This document shows, one piece after another, positions 1 to 11,759 of a stretch of 64,000 nt of DNA. The DNA comes from Branchiostoma floridae (taxonomy: Eukaryota > Chordata > Leptocardii > Amphioxiformes > Branchiostomatidae), in NCBI RefSeq assembly GCF_000003815.2, contig NC_049996.1, forward strand, positions 9,822,010 through 9,886,009, written 5' to 3'. Made by a program: the position numbers and the translations under genes. The stretch's first letter is position 1, and each line of letters starts with the position of its first letter. The notes below the pieces were generated by a model. That model was not told where the DNA came from and did not search any database. It worked only from the letters and a program-made list of their open reading frames with translations.

Positions 1-2010
1 AACTACCAGGAATTGTCTATTCCATTTCGACGCGCATAGCACTAAAATAGATCCTCGCATGCAGCGTTTATTTCATCCTGCCAGAAGTAATCGCAAGGAC
101 ATTGGTAGCGGTCAGTGCGCGTAATCCTTGGAGTCACTCACGCTGACAAGCCTGGCTTATAACAGCTTATTCCATCCTGCCCGGGAAATGGGATTATTCA
201 TCTACCAGTCAGAAGCAATCGGAGGCATTGAAGGGTAAAAATGATGACTGTACCGCCAGCTCTGTAAAAACTTCATCGAGCATGTGGGAGGAATGATGAT
301 GGGCGCCACGCCCACTATACATGTATGTGTACTTGTCTCATTGGAAAACCTTGAAGTTGGCTTGAATAATTGCTTTGTGATTGCAATGTCATCGATTGAT
401 TAGTTATGTGTGAAGGGGCAACTATTTTGAGCCTATCGTACGTAATTCATTTTGATATACAGAAAAATCCATGGAATGCTGTTTTTCCGGAGGAGTACAG
501 GTATGGTAAAGGAATTTTTCACTTGCATGATTTGTGCATCTTGTTACTTCTAATAGTTGTATTGAATGTATATCGTGCAATATCATCATTCAGTTCACAT
601 GACTTCTCAATAGAAGGATATATTTTCTCCAAAACAGTAGATGCCATTCTAAATGAATACGATAAAACATACCTCGGTAGAACGGTTTCTACACTTGTGG
701 GTGTCAGCAAAGATGGTTGTACTTCCGGGGCACTGGTTGATGTCAACCGAAGAGAGGTCAAAGTCAGCTTGAACGGCGCCGCTGTAACAATACGTCATAT
801 CCTGTTATGAATATTAACGTAGCAAATCAATATCATAATTCCTTCAGCATCAATCATCTCACATATGACATGACTTTATGATCTTTGTATTTTGTTTAAT
901 TTTCCAATGCTGGCATCATGGGAAGCAAACTTTAAAACAGTGTTTATCGAGATGAGATAAACTCCTAGGGTAAAACAATTTTTCTACATTCTGTTCTGAC
1001 ATCTTTAAAAAACTTCTGATTACCCCTCGGAGCAATTGCACGTCACAGATTCCTATGAACATCTATAGCTATTCAAGTACACATATGTAAATTGACCGCT
1101 TGAGCATTTGAGTCTCATCTCTGTATGCCAAACAACCATCGGCGAATACAGTAGCTGAACAGTACTGTAGGCAGAAACAGGGATGAACAGAATCAATTTG
1201 ACACTGGAGAATCCCGATAAGTTATCCTCCCGTGCACAGTTCTAGACATTAATGAAGAGACATCTTCGTTTTAAATGTCGTTATCGAAGTTCCACCCGGC
1301 TTCCATCGATGCACTTCGCTCCATGCCCCCCGTCAGATAACCAAATGTTTCTCTGGGCGGCCAAGATTACAGTTGGATAGGTTCCGCAGGCCCCATTCAT
1401 CGCGATTTGTGTCACGACTCGGTACATTCAGCCTCTCCATACGCACATAAAAACCCACTTCAACTGAAGATCCTAGGACTACTTGTGTTTAGTGTATTGG
1501 AAAAGTAATCATGAAATTCTCTAGATAACCTCTTGTGTCACTTACATTTAGTGTTAAAGCTTTTCTTCGAATCATATTAGGATTGAAAGTTGTCGGCCCA
1601 AGGTTGGCGAGTGCAATGATCTGGTGGGTTATATAACCTGATGCTTTGAATTGTGCATGGGTGAACAAAGTAGCAAATACCGTGGATAAAAAGTTGTAAA
1701 TTTTATGTACGACTTTGAAAACCAAAGACTACATGTATATGCACGCCAAGGTTAAGTATGACGTTTTTGAAAATAAAAGTAATGATAATTTGAAGTGAGT
1801 GGGTTGTTTGCATTGCACGTTAAATGAGAATTTGTTTCTCTTTTGCTCCATTAAAACACTAAACCACTGTCAAATGTGAGCTATAACAACTCATTCTATC
1901 ATTTTGATACATCGGTTAGATCAAATTACGAATTCAGGCGATTGTTCAAAGCCATCAAGCATCCAACTTAAGTTCTTTTGAAATTCCGCCAACGGTGTTA
2001 GATACAAAAT
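1..2010. other. no gene recognised
   Basis: AT-rich sequence. The longest open frame is on the plus strand at 406-810 (134 codons). Its middle has a hydrophobic stretch (LCILLLLIVVL) but it resembles no family I know and has no clear splice sites. I see no RNA gene or clear repeat here. Confidence 0.5.
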
Positions 2011-2440
2011 TGGCCACTCCTGTGAACAATTGTGATGTTGGTCAAAGTTGAAGCACTTAATCGCTAAATTAGTTTTGATGCATCATTCTTAATAGCCGAC
2101 AATGCGTGAGTTACACAATTATAACACCAGACACCGAGCTTATTACTAGTAAATACAAATTTGGCCACCCCCTGTGTACAATTGTGTTGTTGGTCAAAGT
2201 TGCAGCACTTAATCGCTAAATTAGTTTTGATGTATCATTCTTAATAGCCGACAATGAGTGAGTTACACAATTATAATACCAGACACCGAGCTTATTACTA
2301 GTACATACAAATTTGGCCACCCCCTGTGTACAATTGTGTTGTTGGTCAAAGGTAAAGCTAAATTATGTTTGATTTATCATTCTAAATAGCCGACAATGAG
2401 TGAGTTACACAATTATAGCACCAGACACTGCGCTCTTTAG
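2011..2440. repeat. tandem repeat, about 145-bp unit, three copies
   Basis: Three consecutive units each begin with TTGGCCAC followed by CTGTGTACAATTGTG or a close variant. They continue through TTGGTCAAAG, an AATCGCTAAATTA segment, AGCCGACAATG and GAGTTACACAATTATA, and end near CCAGACACCG. Units start near 2011, 2161 and 2311; the third has an internal deletion. A fourth, shorter copy lies 1.4 kb away at 3812-3935, beyond a different repeat block, so the two repeat types are interleaved. Confidence 0.85.
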
Positions 2441-2559
2441 ATACAAAACTAGAGTTCCACGAACACATACCTTTGCCAAATAAACCAGGTTTGTTATGTA
2501 GAATGATGTCTGTAGACATAAATGTGTTACTCATTACATTTTATTTTATATGCCCGGAG

Positions 2560-3480
2560 TTGGTTCATAACATTTCGCCATTGCTTATACAAATTAGATC
2601 CCTATTTACATAATGGTATTAAATTGTATCAAGCATCACTTAAGCTATCAGCATACCAAAAATCATGATGATCCTTTCATCCCTTTTTGACTTATTCTCT
2701 TTCAAAGTAGGAAACTAAACCGGCTCCTGCAGTTCAAGAAAAGATGTTACCGGACCCAAATATACACCTCTTACTCTCTGCCATCTTTCTCAGTTCCATA
2801 TGTGTCAAGTTTGAAAGTCCTATCACGGAATGCAGTGGATTTATCAACTTTCCGCATTAATTATGCAAATTGTTAATTTATATAATTATTATCTCATTGT
2901 GTAAGTTGTTACTTAGGATATCTACATACCAAAAATCATGACGATCCGTCAACATGTTCATATTTTGCCATTAATTATGCAAATGAGATCATCATCTGCA
3001 TTAATATATATATAAATATTTCTTTCTTTCTCAGCTACAAATGTGACAAGTTTGAAAGTCCTATAAAAGAATGCAGTGGATTTACAAACTTTCCTCATTA
3101 ATTATGCAAATTAGCTGTTGATTTGCATAATTTGAATTCCATCATGTAAGTCTTCCCATTGGCTATCTACATACCAAAAATCATGACGATCCGTCAACAC
3201 GTTTATATTTTCTCATTAATTATGCAAATGAGGTCGTCATTTGCATAATTAATATGGATTGATTTTTCTCTCTTTCTCATCTATATATGTGACAAGTTTG
3301 AAAGTCCTATCATGAAATGCAGCGGATTTATAAACTTTCCTCATTAATTATGCAAATTAGTTGCTGATTTGCATAATTTGTATTTCATAATGTACATTGT
3401 TACTTGGGCTATCTACATACTAAAAATCGTGACGATTCATCAACACGTTCTCGAGTTATTCTCGTCCAAAGTTTGAAAGG
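2560..3480. repeat. tandem repeat, about 245-bp unit, with octamer motifs
   Basis: The phrase AAAAATCATGACGATCCGTC or a close variant recurs near 2657, 2931, 3176 and 3422, and AAGTTTGAAAGTCCTAT near 2808, 3048 and 3296, giving a period of about 245 bp. Each unit has an ATTAATTATGCAAAT box followed in most copies by an inverted ATTTGCATAAT box. Perfect octamers (ATGCAAAT or its complement) lie at 2863, 2977, 3104, 3121, 3222, 3239, 3350 and 3367. The block resembles satellite or internally repeated retroposon 3' sequence; its identity is unknown. Confidence 0.85.
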
Positions 3481-3549
3481 AAATCGGCGACTGCAGTTCC
3501 AAACAAGCCGCCAGGGGGTCTAAACTTATAGTACTTACTCTCTGCCCCA

Positions 3550-3780
3550 ATGGCTATCTACCACTCAAAAATCATAACCACAGCATGTCCAGAACACGAG
3601 ATATCAAAAATTGAGATTCTGCTGCAGTACCGTAGCAAGCCGCCAGAAGGCCCATTATCGAACTTGACCTTCGTTTTCCCGAACCCTACCCACCTACCAA
3701 ATATTATCGGGATTCATCCAAGACTTCTTGAGTTATGCTGTTAACACACACACACAGACACACACACAGACTCACAAGCC
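3550..3780 (+). mobile_element. retroposon-like 3' end followed by (CA)n
   Basis: The segment around CTGCTGCAGTACCGTAGCAA, then GGCCCATTATCGAACTTGAC, CCTACCCACCTACCAAATAT and a CACACACA tail, matches a second copy at 34331-34450 over roughly 100 bp. Two dispersed copies, one ending in a simple-sequence tail, suggest the 3' end of a non-LTR retroelement. No reverse transcriptase coding sequence is next to either copy, so family assignment is open. Confidence 0.5.
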
Positions 3781-3789
3781 TAAAACATA

Positions 3790-6700
3790 ACCTTAGCCAT
3801 TCTGGCAAAGGTAATTAGCCACTCCTGTGTACAATTTTAATGTTGGTCAAAGCTGAAGCACTTAATCGCTGAATTATGTTTGATTTATCATTCGTAACAG
3901 TGAGTTACACAATTATAACACCAGACACCGTAATTGTGGAAACTCCAATACAATTCCCATAACATGTCATTAAAGTAATAAAATTTATCTTACACAACAT
4001 ATGACAATGGGGTGTCCTCAAAACGAACTATGGTTACCTTAACTATATACAGTTCGGTTCAGTTCTTAACTATATACATTCCATGACGTGCAGAAGTTCA
4101 TACAGTGGAGTTCTGTTACTGGACTTGGCAAGAACCTCAGATAAAGTCAGATAAATGGACATTGATTTGGTGATAACAGCAAAAGAGAGACGGCATCTGG
4201 AGACGAGCCAAATGCTGTTAAATTGCTCTTGTTCAGATACAAGCATTTGGGCATGCTGTTTCGATCGGTTGCTACCATACTCGCGCTGTTTTATGTACAG
4301 TGAAGTGTCACGTTTCATCTACAAGATGATTCTTTCGCCCTCATCTTGGTGTTTCAAGTTCTCTCACAATGTATATGCTCTGTAGTTGTAAATTTGACAG
4401 TAGAGGTTATGCAACTGACTTATCTAAAAGTTGCAAGTCCAAAATATTTTCCTCAAGTTGCAAGCAGGTATGATATCAATGAGCGGGCCATGTACGAAGT
4501 GTTGAAGCTGATGTGTATGTTATACGTGTTAGAAGAAAGTTCACAACAGTTTCTGTGAAACCTGTAAAAAGAATCCGCTCAGAGTTCATAGACGAAACCA
4601 TGTCATATATAGAAATATGTATTGCTTTGTAAAATGCAAATGCAAAGTTTCAGCTTCCTAGGATCCTACAAGAACGACAAGTATGTTACAGTAGCTCTAT
4701 CTTGAACTGCCCTCTTAATTGGCAGTAATAGCAGTTAGGTCAGCGCATACTCAACACTGTCTGGAAAAGTTCTCAGGTCTTAGTTTGAAGGACGGCTAAT
4801 AGAACTGTTCTGACGGACCACTCTCAAAGAGATAAGCTGATAAAAGCACCAACGTCTGCACCAATAACGCTCTTTGATGGCTGAGGCAGTCTTTTAAGCC
4901 GCTGTAGCAGTCATTTAGGTGATGGAAAAGGCCCTGAAGAAAAAGGAATCGGCTAGGTCAGCATTGAAATCGTTAAAGTATAGCAAGATTGAAATAGGGC
5001 AACTATGTTATTCGTGCTCTTACCGTTACCTTTAAAGCAGTAGGCGCATTGCCAAAAATAAAGTTGGTTCTGGCGAGACGAATTCGTGGCCCTAAAATAA
5101 CTTTGTTTACGCTCCTTATCTTACCAAATTTATATTTACATCTCTTCCTGTGGATGCCATAATGTAGTAGTCATTTAGGACGCAATAACAGTATCGCCAG
5201 TATTCCCCAAATGTCTCCGGTACGATCATAAAAAGCTTAAAGTATTGAATTTGCGGCACAATTTGTTCTGAATCCAAATAGTGAGGAAGCAAAGGCTATT
5301 AATCTTTCTCTGAAGAATGGAGAGACTTTATGATGTCTTTTCAAGTAGGGCTCAAGCCTTTCTTCCTAACCTTTTCAAAACTATAAAAGCAGCCATAGAA
5401 TATAGACACGGTCTGAGTGCGTGGATAATTCAATCATAACCCGCGGAGGCGTTTTGTTACACACTGGCGCCATTTTATCACTGGGACAGCTCACACATTT
5501 CCCCTAGGTACCAATCCTGCGGTCAATGGCTAAAACGCAGTGTAACGTCTTATAAATGTGTATACCCCCAAGGAACCCGTGCAGTGTGTGATAAGAAACT
5601 GTCAGGGTCGAATATAGCACGCGTGTTGTGGTAACAAATGGACAGGTTATAATTCCCAATTCTAGTACGTAGCTCTTATCCGATACCTTAAAGAAATTGG
5701 AAGAGCTCGGAGTAAAAGGAAGCTTAGTTCATTAAAGGGTGTTAAGGCGCCTTGCTGAAAAGTCGTGGTTTTAAGGTATGTACTTTACGAAGCTTGGAGA
5801 TGCAGCTGTGTCAAGAAGACTAAGTCTTGTCGGTGAAGGCGTCTACCGCTGGCCATCACTCAACGTAGGCGAGAGTAAGCGAAGCCCCGTTGTAAGACCA
5901 TGGGCATAGTCACTGCTATGGGCAAACTCCCGGCAAAGAAAGGTAAACAATAGCAAAAGAAGATGTACTTGGGTCTGTACAAGGAAGGACACGTTTGTGT
6001 TGAATGTTTTCAATGATTTATGTCGAATTACTTAAAAGTTATGTTACCTGCGCATAAGATAGCACACCTGGCCCACAGACAAACATAGTAATGCCCATTC
6101 GTTTGTCATACTGATCTCCTGGGTGAAACCCAAATGATGTCAGCATAGTAACAGAAATTTCATTATGATATAACATGGCTCAGGGCAAAGTGCAAAAGAT
6201 TTGACACGAAGATTTGGTGAACATTTATGATGCGTCTTTAACCCGAAGGCATTGGTCAGTATAACATATTATCATATAGCCAGATGGAGTTGGCCAATCA
6301 GAGGCCCCCATTTCCCATGGGTTATCAGGCAGTAACCTCAAAAGTGGTCGGTTATTCTAATAACCGACCACTTTTTGGACCGCACCATTATACAGGGGAC
6401 AGTCATGAATTTTTTTTGTACTGTTGTTTGTGTGTAAACCATGCATAACTGTCAAAAATATTATGATTGATTGGTTATGTTAATTAGGGCTCCACATGGG
6501 GAATATAGGGATACTTGAAAAGGAATTATGCTGATTTTACACATTTTCATTATGGCTTTCTAACGTGATTAAGCCGGTACCTTCCTAAATCACTTCATAT
6601 ATACGTACTTTGTCGTGCCCAAGTGAAAAGGCTCTGCATGGGGGGTACCAGGACTCCACTTAATACATGTAGTTTGTATTGCAAATAAGCCACATGTTGA

Positions 6701-6908
6701 TGCTGATATGCTATCTCACAAACAGATGATTAGTTAAGATTATTAGTTAAATGATGATGATGAAATAGTTTAATGTTTGTATTATATATAGACACTATTG
6801 TACAATATATATATTGTAAATGTATTTTATGTAATGTATTAAAGTGTTTATTTGTTATAAAGGAATTTGTGCGAAATAACTGTCAGTTGGATAGGCTATA
6901 TGATAATA
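3790..6908. other. no gene recognised
   Basis: Contains the stray 145-bp repeat copy (3812-3935) and a short perfect hairpin at 6340-6375 (listed separately). The remaining open frames are short, overlap on both strands and resemble nothing I recognise. Confidence 0.5.
6340..6375. repeat. perfect 17-bp inverted repeat with 2-nt loop
   Basis: AAAAGTGGTCGGTTATT at 6340-6356 is followed by CT and then its exact complement at 6359-6375. The arm is perfect and the loop minimal, so it would form a stable hairpin or cruciform. There is no neighbouring gene for which it could be a terminator or UTR element; a small transposon remnant is possible. Confidence 0.9.
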
Positions 6909-6910
6909 AC

Positions 6911-7980
6911 GTTAATGCCCCGCCTTATCCTCTGTGTATATGGTGAGATAATCCCTGGTCAGNNNNNNNNNNNNNNNNNNNNNNNNNNNNNNNNNNNNNN
7001 NNNNNNNNNNNNNNNNNNNNNNNNNNNNNNNNNNNNNNNNNNNNNNNNNNNNNNNNNNNNNNNNNNNNNNNNNNNNNNNNNNNNNNNNNNNNNNNNNNNN
7101 NNNNNNNNNNNNNNNNNNNNNNNNNNNNNNNNNNNNNNNNNNNNNNNNNNNNNNNNNNNNNNNNNNNNNNNNNNNNNNNNNNNNNNNNNNNNNNNNNNNN
7201 NNNNNNNNNNNNNNNNNNNNNNNNNNNNNNNNNNNNNNNNNNNNNNNNNNNNNNNNNNNNNNNNNNNNNNNNNNNNNNNNNNNNNNNNNNNNNNNNNNNN
7301 NNNNNNNNNNNNNNNNNNNNNNNNNNNNNNNNNNNNNNNNNNNNNNNNNNNNNNNNNNNNNNNNNNNNNNNNNNNNNNNNNNNNNNNNNNNNNNNNNNNN
7401 NNNNNNNNNNNNNNNNNNNNNNNNNNNNNNNNNNNNNNNNNNNNNNNNNNNNNNNNNNNNNNNNNNNNNNNNNNNNNNNNNNNNNNNNNNNNNNNNNNNN
7501 NNNNNNNNNNNNNNNNNNNNNNNNNNNNNNNNNNNNNNNNNNNNNNNNNNNNNNNNNNNNNNNNNNNNNNNNNNNNNNNNNNNNNNNNNNNNNNNNNNNN
7601 NNNNNNNNNNNNNNNNNNNNNNNNNNNNNNNNNNNNNNNNNNNNNNNNNNNNNNNNNNNNNNNNNNNNNNNNNNNNNNNNNNNNNNNNNNNNNNNNNNNN
7701 NNNNNNNNNNNNNNNNNNNNNNNNNNNNNNNNNNNNNNNNNNNNNNNNNNNNNNNNNNNNNNNNNNNNNNNNNNNNNNNNNNNNNNNNNNNNNNNNNNNN
7801 NNNNNNNNNNNNNNNNNNNNNNNNNNNNNNNNNNNNNNNNNNNNNNNNNNNNNNNNNNNNNNNNNNNNNNNNNNNNNNNNNNNNNNNNNNNNNNNNNNNN
7901 NNNNNNNNNNNNNNNNNNNNNNNNNNNNNNNNNNNNNNNNNNATTATCTCACCATATACACCTCGGGGCGGGGCATTAAC
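6911..7980. mobile_element. TIR-bounded element with its interior lost in an assembly gap
   Basis: 6911-6952 begins GTTAATGCCCCGCC and ends TGTATATGGTGAGATAAT. The sequence right after the N run, 7943-7980, is the inverted form of both segments (14 bp and 18 bp perfect). The run of N at 6963-7942 is thus bracketed by terminal inverted repeats, as expected of a fold-back or DNA transposon that was hard to assemble. The length of N need not be the true length. Confidence 0.75.
6963..7942. other. assembly gap (980 N)
   Basis: Unresolved bases. Any open frame drawn through it is an artefact. Confidence 1.
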
Positions 7981-7983
7981 CCT

Positions 7984-10900
7984 TTATTAGTTTACAGATA
8001 TATAGACCCGCTATGTATGTTATTATGCCCAAAGGGTTATTTCTATCAGCAAGGGATGATACAACATACATCTCTTTAGACATTTTGGGGACAAACAGAT
8101 ATTCGACTTTCTTGATAGAATAAATGTCATGTCTGAGTTATCATATTGATGGACCATGTACCTAAGCCATTTGGACAGGGTACCAAGATGAAACGTCTTT
8201 TTATCAAGAAGACACACGCTCCAAACACAGGGTTGTTTAAAAACAATGTTAAAGAGTCCCACGGGGTGTCAGACACTTTTCAGAAAATTGAAACTTCATA
8301 GATGCTAAGGAAAAACAAACATCAAACCAAGGTAACTGTCAAATCAAAACTACCCTGTAGAAATTGACAAAAAAATGAACGTTGCCATTGATGAGCAACT
8401 CAGTTGATGCTGCTTTAGGCACGTTGTAATAAGATAGGTGATATCATATATACTGCTAGGCTATGAAACAATGCAATGTTCAAGCTTAGTGTATTTTCAC
8501 TGGAATAAGAGGACAACAAACTTTAATCAAAATATTTTTGATGGAAATATTGAAAATACTGCAGTGTTTTAACTTATGTTTTCTCCAGTACACAGGTATT
8601 TTGTTGTGCCACAGAAATGGCACGGCTTGAATCAATTAAAAATGCTGGCAAAGTTGGTCTACATTTGATGAGGTCCATACAACTGTCTGATTGCAATACA
8701 AATTACGTTTGCATCTTTTCCCTTGGGTATGGTAATCTTGTTAATTTTTGATTAGCATTCAATCTTCTTCTTCTATAGAATTCGATCACTTCTCTTATAG
8801 GTCCATGTAACAAGACATTGTGTCAACCTGCTTTTTAATAGCCTGCTGAAAACAGACCTAAAGCACAGAGGGCAAGCTTTTCCTAGTAAATGAAACTCCA
8901 AGGGCTAAGGAAGCTTGCATGATGCAAAGCACAGTGGAGAAAGATGGAGAAAGACTGAATGCAGCTACAGGACTCTTCATGACTATAGATGCAGAATACA
9001 GAGACTGATAATGATGATGTAACAAGTGGGGTTTTATCTAAAAGATGTTAAAATAAACATATTCTTCTATTGACAGCTCATTGCATCAGGCATTCCCTGT
9101 AATTAACGGGTATTTTTTGTGTGTACTATGCAGTTTATGTAATTTCGTATCTGTTAGCATTGTAATCTTTTGTCGTTAAGTTCTACAATGACACTCTCTT
9201 GACATAGTCTGGAAAAGACTGACAGAGAGAGAGAGAGAGAACTAACAAGGAAATAATGAAACGTAAGGGAGATGCTGTTTTAATGATGTTTGTTGAACTC
9301 TCTGCCCCAAAGTGTCTACGTTTGTTCATCTTACTCTCACCATGGAGGTAAATTAGCCACAGTAGATTTCCATAATGGCACCCAATGGGACGGACGAATT
9401 CAGTGATGCGGCAATCAGTGACCTTAATGACGTTTCAAAAGTGTTGTTTAGGAATTGATACTGAAGTCAGTCACGCATTCATCGTTTACCCATTCGCATT
9501 TGCTGACAAGCATAATTGTTCGGACTAATTGAATTTTTGTAGGTCGTTCTTTTAGATATGATTTGCATCATTTGGGTTAACGGAGATGCATCACCAATGG
9601 CTTCCTATGGCTTACAGTATCGATAGTAACGTTTAACTACCATAATTCTTGAACGTTTTGAATATTTCAAACATTTATGAGGAACATCAGCTTAAGAGCA
9701 GGTACCAACTGCAAACGCAAATGAGTGCCTTTTCGTACTGTACTCGAAATCAAGAGAGGTCCAGGAAGTCCTATTAACTTTTATTGATTGCATCATAAAT
9801 GTAGAAGGAGGATTTAATGTTGAGAGGCTGAAACCTGGCAGTTAAATTTCAAGTGTTAAAACATCATTATATCTTTTATTTCAAAAAGGAAAATCCCGTA
9901 CTTTCAGCCGATGAAAAAAATGTGTCATTCTCCCATTGACCGATACTATCTTCCGTATTAACTGTAAATAGACAGAAACTGACTAGAAATATTCAAATGA
10001 AATAGGACCAAATATGTATGAGTATGGAATATATTATCCTAATACCATAGGAAGATGAAGATAGATCATCATATGTGTACATCCTTTTTGGATCATAAGC
10101 CTATAGTTTGGCCATCAATTGTGACAAAATTGCAAACCAAACATCCCTTGTAATGGAATACCTCTACGGCATGACTAGTGCTGCTAGTTTCTCCAAAGAT
10201 GCATAACAATCTATCCGACGAAATTTTAGTACAGTTGCTTTTAAAAGGATCTTCTTTTCTGTCCTCTGCAGAAAACTCCAAAATATTAATGTCTGTTCAG
10301 ATTTTCTTAATAGATACCAATCGCTTCAATAATGACTAAACATCATCCTACCAGTCTTAAGGGACTTAGTTAATCATCATATCCTCAGTTTATATCTTTG
10401 AATCTTCATTTGTTGTTTTTGCTTCAGTGCTTTGCTTACTTGTTATTTTGTTATCTCGTTTTTCTTATTTTGTATTTATTTACTCATTTGTATTCTTTTG
10501 CGGTGGTGGCATGAATATAAGTCATGACATGAGTGTGCCGTCACCATGTCTTGTAAATACATGTTGCAATAAAGAAAATGCATAAATCTTGCTCTAACTG
10601 TGGTTTACATTGGCAAAGATGTACTGCTTTGTGTAAAACTATGGTAGGGGACACTGTTTGCATTCTCCAAGTCACCAAGGTCATGATTAGTAATCTCGTC
10701 ACACGGAATCCACCCCCAGCCACGACGTGCTTTGCATTGAGCCCGGATCAAGCGAACCAAACGTGCCGTGAGTCAGAATTTGATCACTTTAGGTGCCAAT
10801 AAGAACGTGGGTGAGGTTAAGTTCGTTGGTGGCACATCAAACGACCTTTCTGCGGCTTACTGTATCGACAGTAACGTTAAACCAACGATAGTGCAATTAA

Positions 10901-11600
10901 ACTGTCAGAGTAGCAGGTAATTCTGAAACCCAGATGTACTGGAAAGAACGTAAATTACGATTTAAACTAAATAGCAAGTACACTACAACTTTGTACAGAA
11001 TCCAGATAGAAAACATGGCAACGTACATAGATTTGATATCAAACCAGCTACACACGCTGAATCAGAAGTAGGCTTACTGACAAAGTCGCGGATATGGGGC
11101 GTGTTCTGATCCAGAATAGGGTGATTTAGATGGGGAACCTTTGACGGACAAAATGAGATAAAACAGATAAGATAGCATCTCTGTGCAAGTGTTTTTAAGG
11201 TCATTGAGCTGGATTGCGTCTGTATATCAAACCGTCGCAAGCAAACTAAGTTGAAGAACTTGTTCAAACAAATTCAATATAATAATGTGTTAGACGTATC
11301 GACCACGACAAGCCGTTCGAACCGCCTTTTGGCACGTTGAAATCAATATTCTTACATGACTGCTGTACGTCGTAAAACCATGCACGCATCATCAATCAAG
11401 ATGGCGGACCACAACTCCAATATACGTCTTTTGGAAACGTAGCCAACCAAACGTGTCTTGGTGGCAGACTTCAAGACGCGACCCAACGTGCAAAACGATT
11501 TCTGCAGTCTCATTTCTACATGGGTATGTGACCAGAATTGAAACATGCTTCAATCCAATTTCGCCCGTCTCCGTCAGAATCTCCTATGTCCTATGTATGT
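7984..11600. other. no gene recognised
   Basis: A (GA)n tract lies near 9225-9240. The stretch around 10500-10575 (CATGAATATAAGTCATGACA, ending in a GCAATAAAG box) looks like a retroposon or gene 3' end, but nothing coding leads into it. Short similar phrases around GTATCGATAGTAACGTT (near 9618) and GTATCGACAGTAACGTT (near 10862) suggest old duplicated sequence. Confidence 0.45.
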
Positions 11601-11758
11601 TAGCCTGGATACCAGAATCCGGCCCGGTCTCAATAATATCTATCGTGCATGGGGTCTAACTCAGGGGGCCTGCTATAGAACTTTTTTGGGGGAATGCTGG
11701 CCCATGAGTCGAGGAGTTAGGCTGTATAGGTCCTGGAAACAGTCTGGCATCCAGACTA
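11601..11758. mobile_element. MITE-like inverted repeat
   Basis: TAGCCTGGATACCAGA at 11601-11616 and TCTGGCATCCAGACTA at 11743-11758 are inverted copies (14 of 16 positions). They bound about 158 bp with no coding capacity, which fits a small non-autonomous DNA transposon. No clear target-site duplication was seen. Confidence 0.5.
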
Positions 11759-11759
11759 T

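Noticed and set aside
406-810. 134-codon plus-strand frame with a hydrophobic segment
   Set aside because: No recognisable domain, no splice or polyA context and AT-rich composition like its surroundings; kept only as a remark.
6867-7979. Long open frame on the plus strand
   Set aside because: It is almost entirely N; only the gap makes it open.
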